Of a DNA stretch of 64,000 bases, positions 12,102-23,010 are shown one piece after another (positions within the stretch are counted from its first letter, which is position 1; every line of letters starts with the position of its first letter). This DNA comes from Gentiana macrophylla (Eukaryota; Streptophyta; Magnoliopsida; Gentianales; Gentianaceae). A program made the position numbers and the translations under genes. Below the pieces are notes generated by a model. That model worked only from the letters and a program-made list of their open reading frames with translations, was not told the DNA's origin and searched no databases. The stretch lies in assembly GCA_026214975.1 (NCBI GenBank), contig CM047810.1:90698560-90762559 (forward strand). Reading direction: 5' to 3'.

Positions 12102-12285
12102 TGTTGAATATATAAAAGGTTGGTATCAGAGCCAGGCAACCCTGCTTCAAGCACAGTCACTCAAACAAAAAAACAAAAAAACAAGTATTGAGTGTCTCTA
12201 AAAATATAAGAGACCCACACTTGATGAGGCGCCTTGAATATATAAAATGTTCATTATATTTGAGGGGCGTGTTAAATATAATTTT
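12102..12285 (+). mobile_element. Possible TRIM-like relic with a tRNA-Met primer-binding site
   Basis: TGGTATCAGAGC at 12121-12132 follows TGTTGAATATATAAAAGG. A similar stretch TTGAATATATAAAATG returns at about 12235 after a short internal region, followed by GAGGGGCGTGTTAAAT. Near-repeat, PBS, very short spacer and near-repeat is the layout of a terminal-repeat retrotransposon in miniature. The ends are not clean and no TSD was found. Confidence 0.3.
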
Positions 12286-12299
12286 TTTTAATTATCTTC

Positions 12300-13212
12300 C
12301 TTCTCATCAACTTAATCTTTGGGAGAGATGGTTGATAGATTCACGAGCAGAAACCATGGTAACCATCGAGTCATAATCAGGCCCAAGTCCGGCCAGAAGG
12401 TAGGCTATAATGTCGTCAGTGTTGAGTGTGTGTCCGGAAAGGGTTAGTTCATCGGTCAACCGCTTGATTTTAACATAGTATTCGGTTGCCGTGAGATCGT
12501 TTTTTCCTGGTGGATGCTAGTTCGGTTCGCAATTGAACTAACTTGGCACGGCTCTAAGCGGAAAAACACGGCTGAAGGGCCTCCCATATCATAGCACTCG
12601 ATGTAGCCATATAAACTTGCATGAGCACCTTCTCGGAGATGGAGGAGGTTATGGTGGAAAGAATAAGATTATCCTGCTTGACCCAATTGGCGTAGGCGGG
12701 GTTGGGAGAAACTTGACCATCGGCGGTAGTGATGGTGGCGGCTGGCTTAGGGATTTATCCGTCGACGTAATCATAAACTCCTTGGCCACAAAGGTAGGGA
12801 ACGATTTGTGCTCGCCACATGTGCTAATTTTAACGAGTGAAATTTGAGAAGATGGATGGTAGATGGAGGAAAGAAGGAGAGGGTAGATGGTGCCGGAGCA
12901 GAGGTTGCAGTGGTGGTGATGCCTGATTGCTGTTCAGCCATGGTAGAAGGTGAGGCCGACTAGGGTATTTTTTTGCTGCTAGAGTTTTTGTTTTGTTTTG
13001 TGTAGGGGAGGATCAAGAAGATTGGAGTGAGATGAGAGGGGAGGGATAATGTCTCTGATACCATATTGTAATGTAGAATGAAGTGAAATTTCATTGATTC
13101 AAGTTTTGGTACGAGAGTTGTATTTATAGGTAAACATTAACTTAGGAAATAAGTAAACAATAATAATAATACGATAAAAGATAATTCGGGATTAGAGATA
13201 GCACTCTCAACA
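12300..13212 (-). mobile_element. Copia-3: truncated copia (5' LTR, PBS, gag)
   Basis: On the minus strand, an LTR (13064-13212, starting TGTTGAGAGTGC in sense) is followed directly by the PBS TGGTATCAGAGAC (13063-13051). A gag frame then starts at ATG 12941 (MAEQQSGITTTATSAP). Gag hallmarks include YANWVKQDNLILSTI, YMATSSAMIWEALQPCFSA and, shifted in frame, YYVKIKRLTDEL and LAGLGPDYDSMVT. Several frameshifts and stops are present. The element stops near 12300 in gag; protease to RNase H and the 3' LTR are missing. Confidence 0.75.
13064..13212 (-). repeat. 5' LTR of Copia-3
   Basis: This short LTR of 149 bp reads TGTTGAGAGTGC at its sense start and ends against the tRNA-Met PBS. Its sense end reads ACATTACAATA, so the terminal CA is eroded. 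No second copy is seen nearby. Confidence 0.6.
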
Positions 13213-13448
13213 TGCAATTATATATTTATATAATGTGTATGATTCAATTCCTTAGTCCTTACCGGTCACATACAAACGATCCAGATAACGCCATAGCAAA
13301 TAGTTATTTCGATCCAGTTTTAAAGTGTATGTTTGATTCAAACTATTGGAAAAGGGGTGGATGAAGGAGCGGTGTGGTAGGATTAGGACTTACAGATCCA
13401 AGGAAAGGAGGTGTGGACATGGCACTTCAGAGATTTTCATAGGGAGAT

Positions 13449-13820
13449 TCAGATCTGCCATATGAAGTTCCAACTAGAGTACGTAGTCAAGGACGGAACT
13501 ACTAAACCCAGAACTGGGATGCCGGTTGCTACCCCATCCGCAAAGAAGGGGAAGCTCATCGCCGTAGCAGAATAACTGAAGCTCATCCCTGTTGTTTGTG
13601 TGTAATTTAGAGCTGAAGTGTTAAAGTTTGGTATAATTGAAGCTGCTGGTTGTGAAAGAACTCTTGCGGCTGAGATTTCACTACCGGAGGCTCCATTGGT
13701 TGAGCTTCGAGTCGCCGGAGCTCCAAAGGACGCCATATGTACGACCTGTGTTCTGATACCGAGAAAGAAATCTTGCATAACCATAACTAGGAAAGATTCT
13801 TTAGACATTACTGCAGTCAT
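13449..13820 (-). CDS. Hypothetical 123-aa open reading frame
   Basis: A minus-strand frame begins MTAVMSKESFLVMVMQDFF and ends with a stop at 13449. A TATA-like CCTATATATG lies about 20 bp before the ATG, which is too close to be an ordinary plant core promoter for this start. The protein is Ser/Ala/Thr-rich in the middle (SQPAASIIPNFNTSALNY) with no motif I recognise. The opposite strand has an overlapping open frame of 79 codons, so the openness is weak evidence. It may be a fragment of a host gene or chance. Confidence 0.22.
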   Translation of the reverse strand: MTAVMSKESFLVMVMQDFFLGIRTQVVHMASFGAPATRSSTNGASGSEISAARVLSQPAASIIPNFNTSALNYTQTTGMSFSYSATAMSFPFFADGVATGIPVLGLVVPSLTTYSSWNFIWQI

Positions 13821-15048
13821 TGTACATACATATATAGGCTATCCATTTGTTGTCTAAAACAACTAACCCATGGCATACTTAGATGGTGACACATGTCACC
13901 TCCGCATTTACATAAGAAAAATATATATCATATATTATATATTTCTTAACATAAACTCAAATCAAATCCAACCGATGGCAAGCTTCCCAACAGCAACTCA
14001 GCAGCAGCAATAACGTTGTTTATTAATTTGAGATTCATGCACCACGAAATTGCTTTGACAACAGCCTTCATTTTTATGTTTAACCTGGAATCTTGACCAA
14101 GACAAAATTATGAGAGAGAATTCAACAAATTTAAGAGATATCACATATCAGTAAATTTCAGGAAAAAAAAAAATTCAAAATAACATTGTTCTTAACAACA
14201 ATGGTCAATCTCGTAAAAATATTGATCAAAACTGATTACCTGAATTTAAAAAGAAACAAAGACACATTGCCAACATAAATGAATAATAATCAAATATGAC
14301 CGAGGCCAAAATATTATTGAAAAACATTTAACTTTAATTTTTCGCCGGTTTCTTGCCAGCTGCAGAGTCTTTTTCCACAGCAACCCTAAGGACAACAAAT
14401 TCATAACATAAAGAAGGTTAAAAAGCAATCTACTCAAGCATGGACAAATTTAAAAAAGGAAAAACACGTACAGAGAAAGTTTATAACAAACATTAAATTG
14501 AATGAAAAGAACCAGTTCAATTGCTACATTTGAATTGAAGAACAAATTTCTAACATAATTACTAAATTGTACTCTGCATGAGAGTTTTAATTTGAAATTT
14601 GAAATTAAAAGAAACTGTTCTTATGGTTGGGAGATTCTAGAGAGTAAGTTATTATGAGTTGGTGAAGGAGAGTTTCAAATTTGGATTAATATTGATTGTT
14701 TTCTTCTTTAATGCACTGGATTTTTTTTTTCCTTGACTTGACGTGCCTATTTTTTCCCAGGCTTGGAGCCGATAATTTCCAGGTTTGGGTCAATTAAATC
14801 AATTTTATTTTTCTTGTCCAATATGTATAGTATATAGATATAAATACTAGTAGGAACAAAGCAAATGACAGTATAAAATTCACTTAGTTATAACTAAACT
14901 CATAATTAACAACATGGATATCGATCCATACAAAGAGAATTCTGAGATTCATACACTGTGAAATTCTTATTGATATATAGTATATAATATATATATATAG
15001 ATGGAGTGTGGTATAGAGACGATCGATCGATGTTGCCAGTCTATAACG
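13821..15048. other. Intergenic A+T-rich stretch
   Basis: No convincing gene. A short minus-strand reading VAVEKDSAAGKKPAKN ending in a stop at about 14337, preceded by an acceptor-like CCTTAG, could be the last exon of a lost gene, but no upstream exon was found. TA-rich runs occur at 13920-13945 and 14980-15000. Confidence 0.5.
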
Positions 15049-15458
15049 TCAGTCTTCTTCGGTGGAATCCAAAACCTCATCGGAAACCACCTCCTCCGGG
15101 ACGTCGTTCCCAATCTCATCCGTACCCTCATTAGTTACAACGCCACCCCAGCAAAAGCCATTTTGGTCCTTGGGATACTGTAGCCAACACTTGCATTCTT
15201 TTATTATGCAGTCCCCTTTCCCGGAAGTACAAGTTTTAACAGGACATTCGATCAACTTTCTAGTTATAGAAAGTCGTCGACCTTGTTGTTGATACGATTC
15301 CATAGTTGCAGGCTTAAGCTTTAGGGAGTTGCCACCATTTATATTAATATTATTATCATGACCAGTCATAGTTCCTTGTTGTTGACTTGATGATGATTTC
15401 ATCATGTTTGGGTTTGGCTGCTGCTTGTTGTTTTCATCTACAATATTGGTCGTTTCTT
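15049..15458 (-). CDS. Cysteine-rich small protein paralogue B, last exon
   Basis: Open minus-strand frame to a stop at 15049. The proposed start of the exon (15458) follows an acceptor-like GCAATCAG; the frame alone runs further into a T-rich intron-like stretch. It encodes a Gln/Asn/Ser-rich N-part (NKQQPNPNMMKSSSSQQQG, ININGGNSLKLKPATMESY). A Cys block follows with pattern C-x4-C-x6-C-x4-C-x-C-x11-C (CPVKTC, GDCIIKECKC, GFCWG), then an acidic tail (EEVVSDEVLDSTEED). Six Cys with a C-x-C pair resembles knottin spacing such as that of albumin-1-type peptides; that is inference from spacing only. The first exon, presumably with a signal peptide, was not found. A MITE and LINE/copia insertions lie immediately upstream and may have displaced it. 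It is the open counterpart of the broken copy at 11558-12014. Confidence 0.5.
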
Positions 15459-15564
15459 CTGATTGCATTTGTCCAAAAAAAAAAAAAAAATGGGAAAACA
15501 AAAATCACAACCATTACTGCCAGAGGTCAGAAGGACAAAATAAGATACAAAACAAGAAAAAAAA

Positions 15565-15675
15565 ATAATGGTTGAGAAGTTTAAAAAGCGCGTCACATTT
15601 ATATGTGGCACAGAAGAATACGTAAAGAACATTACGTAGTAGAATACGCGTCGTGTTTTTCTTCTCAACCACTAT
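15565..15675. mobile_element. Small MITE-like inverted-repeat element
   Basis: The left end ATAATGGTTGAGAAG (15565-15579) and the reverse complement of the right end, ATAGTGGTTGAGAAG (15661-15675), match at 14 of 15 bases. An inner pair GCGCGTCACA / TACGCGTCGTG extends the stem. The element is about 110 bp with no coding capacity. Superfamily not assigned. Confidence 0.5.
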
Positions 15676-15729
15676 CTTTTTTTTTGGTGTGTGTGTGTGT
15701 GTGTTTTTGTGTGGAAGTTTTTATTTTTT

Positions 15730-18430
15730 TTATTTTAAAGATCTCTTTATTATCAAGCCTTCAAACGGCAACACTTAAGTTACAACTTTGTTCTAGACAG
15801 GAAATAAAAAATTATTCTATACATCAAGCAAGTCTAAGATTTCTTGCACTCTCGACTATGCTAGCCACAAAAAAAGTATGCCGGGGGTCTATCCCCTTTG
15901 TGTCCATAGCATAATCTATTTTGCCACATCCAGATCTCATATAGAGCTTCTCTCCACGTATAAGCCCATTTTTCTGTCCCAAGAGTTCTCCCGCTTTTGG
16001 CAGTCACATTTAGCTGCACCCAATCCACCACATTTTCAGCTCCAAAGAAGTCTCTCCTCTCATCTGCAGGCACGCAATGATTCCATCTCCTTCGCCCAAT
16101 TACAGTCGCGAAGCGCGTGAAGAATTGACTCATGAGTATTCTCACACACCTTACACATCTGGTCATCAACAATGTGTCTTGAATGTAGCATTAAATTAAC
16201 CGGGAGAGCATCATGTACTATATTCCACACCATATAGCTACCTCTAGTCGGGACTTTAAGAGCCCAAATCCTTCTCCAAATATCCGCCAGGTTCGGACTA
16301 GTAATTGTAGGACGCAGCATGCCATAACCCGAAGCCACCGTATATTTTCCTTTTCAATCACCCTTCCATCTAAACGTGCTTTGTGGTTTTTCAAGGCCTT
16401 ATCGCAGGTAAGAATACGCCTTACAGATTCCTCGCCAAGTTGGCGAGCTACCCGCCTTAGCCGTAATCGTTAAGTCTTTGTATTTGTGGGATGGAGCCTT
16501 CACCCATAAAGCGTCTTTCTGTGTCACAAGGTCCCACACCATTTCCCTAGAAAGGCTATATTCATTTCGTACAGCCGCTTAAAACCCAACCACCGGCCTG
16601 TTTTGGTTGAATGAGAGTATCCCAAGCCATATTGTGCATCTTTCGACCACTTTCATCATCTCCCCAAAAAAATTGCCTACAAATTCGTTCCATATTTTGC
16701 AAAGTAGTACTCAGCATCAGCATTGTCTGCATGAGATAAAACGATTGTGTTGGTAAACAACTTTGAATAAGTATTCGCTTACCCTCTTTCTAAAGTCATT
16801 TCGACTTCCAGTTTTGCAATTTACTCCTCGTCTTGTCTTCTGCATAACTGAAATGCGACACTTTTTTCCTCCCATGGAGTAGGGGAACACCAAGATACTT
16901 CCCCAGATCACATGTATGAGACATATGCAAACACCTCGAAATCGCATTGATCGTTTGATGGCCTACGTTGTTGGAAGTGTGGAATCTGGATTTTGAAGTA
17001 CTAATCTTTTTCCCAGAACATTGACAGAATTCTAGTAACTCTTCCTCCATAACCTTGGCTTGGGATTCTGAGGCTTTCCCGAACAAAAGAAAGTCATCTT
17101 CAAAAAACAAATGAGAAATGGGAGGACCATTTCGAGAAAGTTTTAGAGGCTCCCATCGAGAAAGTTTTAAGGGCTTCCATCTTTTGCATGCTACAGCCTC
17201 ATTGATTTTAGTACTTAGAACCTCCATACATAGCACAAAGAGATATGGTGTTGTGGAGTCTCCTTGTTGAAGGCCTCTACTAGGAGTGAAAGTTTCCAGT
17301 TTTTCTCCATTCCACATAACCGAAAGCTTAGCCGTTGTAATACGTTGCATCAGAAGTTTTTGTAAGTGGTCCGAAAAGACCACTTGTTGAATGATGTTGC
17401 ATAGAAATTGCCAGCTAACCCGATTATAGGCCTTCTTTAAATCCACTTTAATCACCATATACCCTTTCTTGCAATGCTTTTTTGTGTGGAGAGTATGGAC
17501 TACTTCATGCGCCAAAATAATATTGCCTGAACTTTCCCGTCCTGGTATAAAAGCACTTTGAGTAGTGTCAACTAGTTTCCCAATGACACTTTGCAATCGG
17601 TTGGCTAAAACCTTGGTTATGAGTTTGATAATTACATTTTCCAAGGCTATAGGACGAAATTGCGAAGGAGATTCTGGATGATCAACTTTGGGGATTAATG
17701 TAATAAGTGCTTCGTTTAGATCGGGTGGCACCGTAGCTAGAAAAAGCATTCTTAACAAATCTCATAACCGAGTCACCAATGGTCCCCCAACAATTCTTGA
17801 AAAAGATCGGTGGCAAACCATCTGGTCCTGCTACCTTATATGTTTCTATATCAAAACAGGCGTCTTCAATTTCTTTCTCACAGACCTGTCGATTGATATG
17901 TGTTCTGTCAACTTCACTGAGAGCCGGTAAGTGGACTAAACACGTACACGTGTGGTGATCATCCTCATGTGCATACAGGTTCACAAAATAATTATGCATC
18001 ATTTCTTGGATCTCCATCTCATTTACACTCCACTCTCCATCCGGTCTTTTTAAGGATGTAACCTGCGTTCTTTGTTTTCGTTTTACTACAGTCATATGAT
18101 AGTAATGTATGTTCCTTTCTCCCTCAATCAACCAGTGCAAATGTGAGCGTTGGTGCCAGAACTTTTCTTCCTGGGCTAAAATCACATCGTATTCTTTCAT
18201 GAGCTATTTTTCCAAGTGAGCCAAGTAAGCTGAAGGATATTTAGATAAGGATTCTTGAGTCCCCTTAAGTCTTCTTTTGCATCTATCTTTTCGAATGAAA
18301 ATATTTCAAAATTGGGTTCTATTCCATTGATGTGCTTGTGCCATAAAATTTCTTGCCACCATCCCAAAATCTGGATTCGAAGTATCCCAATTATTTTCAA
18401 CAAAAACAGCAAAAGCCTTATACCCTTTCT
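15730..18430 (-). mobile_element. 5'-truncated L1-type LINE
   Basis: This minus-strand non-LTR element lacks its endonuclease and begins in the linker before RT (ARNFMAQAHQWN, then RKDRCKRRLKGTQESLSKYP). Its sense 5' end joins copia RT sequence of Copia-4 at about 18430. The sense 3' end lies in a T-rich stretch of the plus strand (about 15676-15740), which fits an eroded poly(A) tail, but no TSD was found. The 5' truncation is normal for LINE retroposition. Confidence 0.75.
15861..18420 (-). pseudogene. LINE reverse transcriptase with zf-RVT tail, broken
   Basis: The reading spans 17682-18200 (EKFWHQRSHLHWLIEGERN, VAGPDGLPPIFFKNCWG), then after a frameshift 16796-17758 (LNEALITLIPKVDHPESP, FRPIALENVIIKLITKVLAN, QSAFIPGRESSGNIILAHEV, GLQQGDSTTPYLFVLCMEVL). 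The catalytic block reads HLFFEDDFLLFG where FADD is usual; both Asp are kept but Ala is replaced by Glu. A 24-bp in-frame tandem duplication (17133-17156 and 17157-17180) repeats WKPLKLSR as WEPLKLSR. The C-terminal zinc-binding RT domain lies at 15861-16338 (IWALKVPTRGSYMVWNIVHD, then C-x2-C...H...C in CKVCENTHESILHALRDC), again split by a frameshift. Not functional as given. Confidence 0.82.
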
Positions 18431-20860
18431 TGCAACCAAATGTGCCTTATACTTAACTCCTTCTGCCCCAGTTATCCCTTCTTTCTTCTTGAAGATCCAT
18501 TTGCAAGTAACAACTCCCATATCAGCTGGATATTTAACTAGATCTCAAGTCTGATTCTTCAGTAATGAATCCATTTCATCTCCCATGGCAGCAAGCCATT
18601 AAGATGCTTCAGAACATGTCACTGCTTCCCTGTAAGTAGAAGGTTTAAAACCATCCACTTCTTCTGCAACTTGAAGTGCTTATCCAACCATATCATCAAA
18701 CACATACCTCTTTGGAGGTACCCAAACATTGGATCTTCTAGCTCTGCTGACAGCTATACTCTGCTGACCCATGTTCTCAGTTTGACGCTCAACTGACATT
18801 TGCTCAAAGAAGCGGCTTGGACTTAGTTACGGTTCGAGAACGGATCAGATAAAAACTGACTTGGATCAGTTGATTGTTGCATTTCAACTGACTCCACCTG
18901 AAGCTCCACCTTAGTGTCAGTTTTATAAGTTTCAGTACTGGTTTCAGTTTCAATACTCCCTTTCACTGATGAACTAAGCATAGAATTTTCATCAAAAACT
19001 GCATCTCTGCTGAGAATAACTCTATTTTATGCAGATGACCAAATTCTATAACTCTTAACTCCATCACCATACCCCACAAACACTCCTTTCTTGGCTCTTG
19101 GTTCCAGTTTCCCTTCACCTACATGATAGTAAACCGTGCTTCCAAAAACCCATAGAACTGAATAGTCAGCAGGCTTGCCTAACCACATCTCAACTGGTGT
19201 TTTGAGACTGATCCCTGTGTGAGGACTCCTGTTGATTAAGTAGCAAGTTGTGCTTATAGCCTCTGCCAAAAATCTCCTTGACAAACCAGCATGAGAGAGC
19301 ATACATCTTGCTCTCTTTAGAAGAGTTTGATTCAGCCTCTCAGCTACCCAATTTCGTTAAGGAGTATTCCTAACGGTATGATGTCTGGCAATACCCTCAT
19401 TTTTGCAAAACTCATCAAACTCAGTCCAACCGAATTCCAGACCATTATCTGTACGAAGCATCTTGATCTTCTTCCCCAACTGATTTTCAACTAGAGCCTT
19501 CCATTGCATGAAGCTCTTGAATGCCTCACTTTTGTGTTTCATCATCACCACCCAAGTCATCCTTGAATAGTAATCTATGAATGTCACAAAATATATGTGA
19601 CCACTCAATGACTCCACCTTTGATGGCCCCCAACAATTAGAATGAATGTAATCACGTGATGATTTTGTGTTGTGTACCCCTTTTGAGAACTTGCCCCTAT
19701 GAAGCTTCCCAAACACATAATGCTCACAAAAATCCAGATTCTTGACCTTACATTCCCCAAGAAGATCTTTCTGAGAAAGAACCTGCATCCCCTTTTCACC
19801 TATGTGACCCAGTCTCATGTGCTACAGTTTTGTAAGCTGTGACTAATGAATCTCAGTGGATGCCACATCAGCAGAACCAGCAACAGCTGACCCTTGTAGT
19901 ATATACAAGGTCCCTTTCTTGACTCTCTTGAGAACTAAAACTGAATTTTTATAGACACTCAACACTCCAAATTCACCCTTAAAACTGAATCCCATGATGT
20001 CTAAAGAGCTGAGAGATACCAAGTTTTTGGTCATTTGTGAAACATGTCTAACTTCACTCAGTTTACAGAATCTTCCATCATCTGTTCTCAACTGAACTGA
20101 GCCAATCCCAACTACTTTGCAGATCTTGCTGTTTGACATAGATATATGACCACCATCTATCTCCTGATAATTTGAGAACCACTCTCTGTGAGGAAAAATA
20201 TGAAAGGATGCCCTAGAATCCAGAATTCATACATCAGTTTGATGTGTTGACTCTCCTGCCACTAGGACCATATCCTCATCTGAGTCATGCTCAGCTACCA
20301 CAACAACTGTGCCAGAACTGTTCTCCTATTGTTTCTTACCCTTTGGACAATTGGACTTCCAATGTCTCTGTTCCTTACAATAATTGCAAACATTTGTGGA
20401 TTTAGGACCTTTGGACCTTGTCTTCTTGGAGTTTTACTTCCTAGACTGCCTATGCTCTTTTCCACTGCTGCTACTGACTACTAGTCCAGCAGCCTGATTG
20501 TCTGCCCCAGCTGCCTTATGTCTCAGCTCCCTGGCATGTAAAGCTGGCCTTACATCCTTCAAAGCCAATGTATCCTTCCCAACTATGAAGGACTGCACAA
20601 AGTTCCCATAGGAAGCTGGTAATGAAACCAGCAGAATTAAAGCAGCATCTTCATCCTCAATCTTAACATCGATATTCCTGAGATCAAATAATATCGTGTT
20701 CAGCTGATCAAGATGATCTCTCAACTGAGCCCCCTCATGCATCCTCGGGTTGAATAGCATTTGCTTCAGCAGCAACTTGTTGGTGAATAACTTAGTCTTA
20801 TACAGGCTTTCAAGATTGGATATGTAGGCAACTTGGATACCTCTTATTCCATGATCAGTC
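18430..20860 (-). pseudogene. Copia-4: gag to RT start, broken
   Basis: Minus-strand order. Gag spans about 20434-20830 (LYKTKLFTNKLLLKQM, DALRNIDV-like region, LPASYGNFVQSF). A zinc knuckle is at about 20380 (CNYCKEQRHWKSNC, C-x2-C-x4-H-x4-C). The protease motif ILDSRASFHIF at about 20215 has the catalytic DSG changed to DSR. The rest of protease is at 19843-20139. Pre-integrase and integrase core span 19357-19818 (MRLGHIGEKGMQVLSQKDLL, VTFIDYYSRMTWVVMMKHKS, LRTDNGLEF). The integrase C-part is at 19027-19302 (ISTTCYLINRSPHTGISLKT). RT begins GVVTCKWIFKKKEG and AHLVARKG at 18520-18435 and is then cut by the LINE. Several stops stand where Gln is expected (for example 20224, 20325, 19360). No LTR recognised at either end. 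Confidence 0.82.
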
Positions 20861-20983
20861 TAAACATGATCATCAAACACTCCTTTGTTTTTAGGGCTTG
20901 ATTCTTGAATTTATTGTCTTTAGGGTTTTACGGCTCGTATTACATCTAGAAGATTTCCAGCATCGTCACCTAACAATAATTTT

Positions 20984-21140
20984 AAAGGTTAAAGATTGTG
21001 AAGGACAGTTTTAATCTAAAATTGTTGAGAATGACACACATGTAGTAACACATGTACAAAACTTTAGTAATACATGTAGTAACTGTTATTCTCAACCATT
21101 TTAGATTAAAATCTGTCATTCACAACCTTTACCCCTAATT
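20984..21140. mobile_element. MITE-like inverted repeat
   Basis: The left arm contains GTGAAGGACAG...TTTTAATCTAAAAT...GTTGAGAATGAC. The right arm, reverse complemented, reads GTGAATGACAG...TTTTAATCTAAAAT...GTTGAGAATAAC. Arms are about 50-60 bp around a short centre with ACATGTAGTAAC repeats. No coding capacity. No clear TSD because the arms grade into A+T-rich flanks. Confidence 0.6.
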
Positions 21141-22493
21141 TTAATTGTTCTTTTTCAAAACAAAAAAAAAAATTTGTTAAAGAAAACCATAAAAAAAAAC
21201 CAGAACCAAACCGGACCGAACAAATGGTTTACGTCTTAAAACCGTTCTTGTTTGGTATCCATCGTGAAGCTTATAATGGGCAATCTGACATACGGTGGGT
21301 AACAAACCATTGCTCTCATGAAAGAGTATCATTGCGATAAACAGCGACATCTGACAAAGATACTAGAAGCAGACCTATTTTCATCTACTATTCTTATCTG
21401 AGTATATTATTTCATGTGGTCTTACATTAACCTTAATTCATTTTGTGTCCATTACATAACAAGGCTTATTACCATTCTTTACTTCATCTTAATTCCATTC
21501 TATAATATGCGGAATTTTGTTAAACAATGATTTGTAATTAATAGCGTTGCTGCTGTCAAAAATACATGTTGTACCCCAGCTGTTTTGTACTACACGTACC
21601 CAGTATGCAATTTTGTACTGTATACGTGTTATTTGCAGAAAAATCAGATTTCAAGAATTCATACAATACGTAAAAATATTACGGAATGAGTTTAGACTAA
21701 GTTAATTGATGGAAGAACCTCCTTACCTAGCGGCTGCAGGATTTTTCTTGGACACGGGTCGGGATTGGGACCGACACATCATATTATAGGTTTATAATAA
21801 GTAATAATTTTAAAAATCCAAGTAGGTTTATGAGTTAGGAGTCAATTTTTAATAAATTTAGCAGGTCGGTTATTATATATTAGTGTATAAAATTTTTAAA
21901 TAATATAAAAAATACATACAATTTCTTTTTTGTTTTTGTGTTTGTTTTGGTTTTGGTTGGGGTCAATTGACCCATATGCTCCCACTTGGAGCCGCCCCTT
22001 ACCTCTCAAATCTACAGATCTTGACAATAGCTAAATTGTAAAACGTAATGCACAATCGCGAATCTACTAGCTAAGAATAATTTCCTACAATAATAATACT
22101 ACCTCGATAACTCTACGAATTGGAACAACTAGATAGAAAGAACTCCTTATCGTGGTGGTCGTTTGAATAATAGAATATGCAAAATGGTCATTGAAAGGGA
22201 CTAAAAGAGAAATATTTATTTTTTTGATAATGAAAGTGGATTTAGGGTGAGGGGAAGAAGTTGGTTTGATGTTTTGTTGGAAATCGACAGCATTATGCGG
22301 GTCTTCTAATGTATTTGGGTTTAAATAGATTTGATTAATTGATTTCAATTAATAATATGATTACTTAAAAAAATTCACATTAATTGCACAATATTCATTT
22401 AATTTACAGCAATAGCACCTCAATACTACAGCAGAAAGTTTAATCCATAATTTTTATTTAATTCATAATTTTCATTCACCGTAATTTTTATAG
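21141..22493. other. Intergenic A+T-rich stretch
   Basis: No gene or clear element recognised. The region has short A-runs and a phrase near 21745-21790 and 21950-22000 (GGTCGGG..., TGGAGCCGCCCCTTACC) typical of decayed non-autonomous elements. The longest frame (87 codons, minus, 22085-22348) has no recognisable motif. Confidence 0.5.
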
Positions 22494-22770
22494 TGTTATG
22501 AATATATTAAGATGCGGGATGCCCATGAATACTTAAACTTATTGATGCAAAAGATTGGATACATTTAGTATGGATAAGATAGAATACATTAATTTATGCA
22601 TTAAGTATAAGAGATGAGATCGAGTTTTATTAGTATAAATATGTATCATCCACTATGTGATTAAGCAGAGATGAATGATAATAGAAAGAAGAAATGAAGT
22701 AATAGTTTCCGTACATGACTTATCCATCTCCTTTAAGTTTTGTATAGAGAATATCAATTATTTTATAACA
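22494..22770 (+). repeat. Copia LTR with adjacent half-tRNA primer-binding site
   Basis: A 277-bp TG...CA block (TGTTATGAATATATT to TTTTATAACA) is about 90% similar by eye to the 3' LTR of Copia-5 at 54371-54657. It is followed by CGTTATCAGCACGAGTCTC (22771-22789), the internal primer-binding sequence found in some plant copia lineages. It is therefore a 5' LTR on the plus strand. Gag coding is not recognisable after it; the next 230 bp are noncoding and then a LINE-like retroposon starts. Confidence 0.7.
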
Positions 22771-23010
22771 CGTTATCAGCACGAGTCTCTACCGGTTGTT
22801 TTGCTTGTCTTAGTTGACTTAAGTGGTATCCACTATTGGTTGTGTGAAATCGCAAGGCACTTATACGTAAGTGTTTGAAGTGATTGTCCTATAGCAGTTG
22901 AAACCAAATGGACTTTGGTGATGCATCGTCAACGCCTCAACGGAAGTGAAAGATAAGTAACCTGCAATTTATCGAACACTAACAACTAGCAACAACTAAA
23001 GAAATCTCTT

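Noticed and set aside
14246..14437. Short reading VAVEKDSAAGKKPAKN as a terminal exon of a host gene
   Set aside because: Only one exon-like piece with an acceptor-like signal; no partner exon found on the minus strand upstream.
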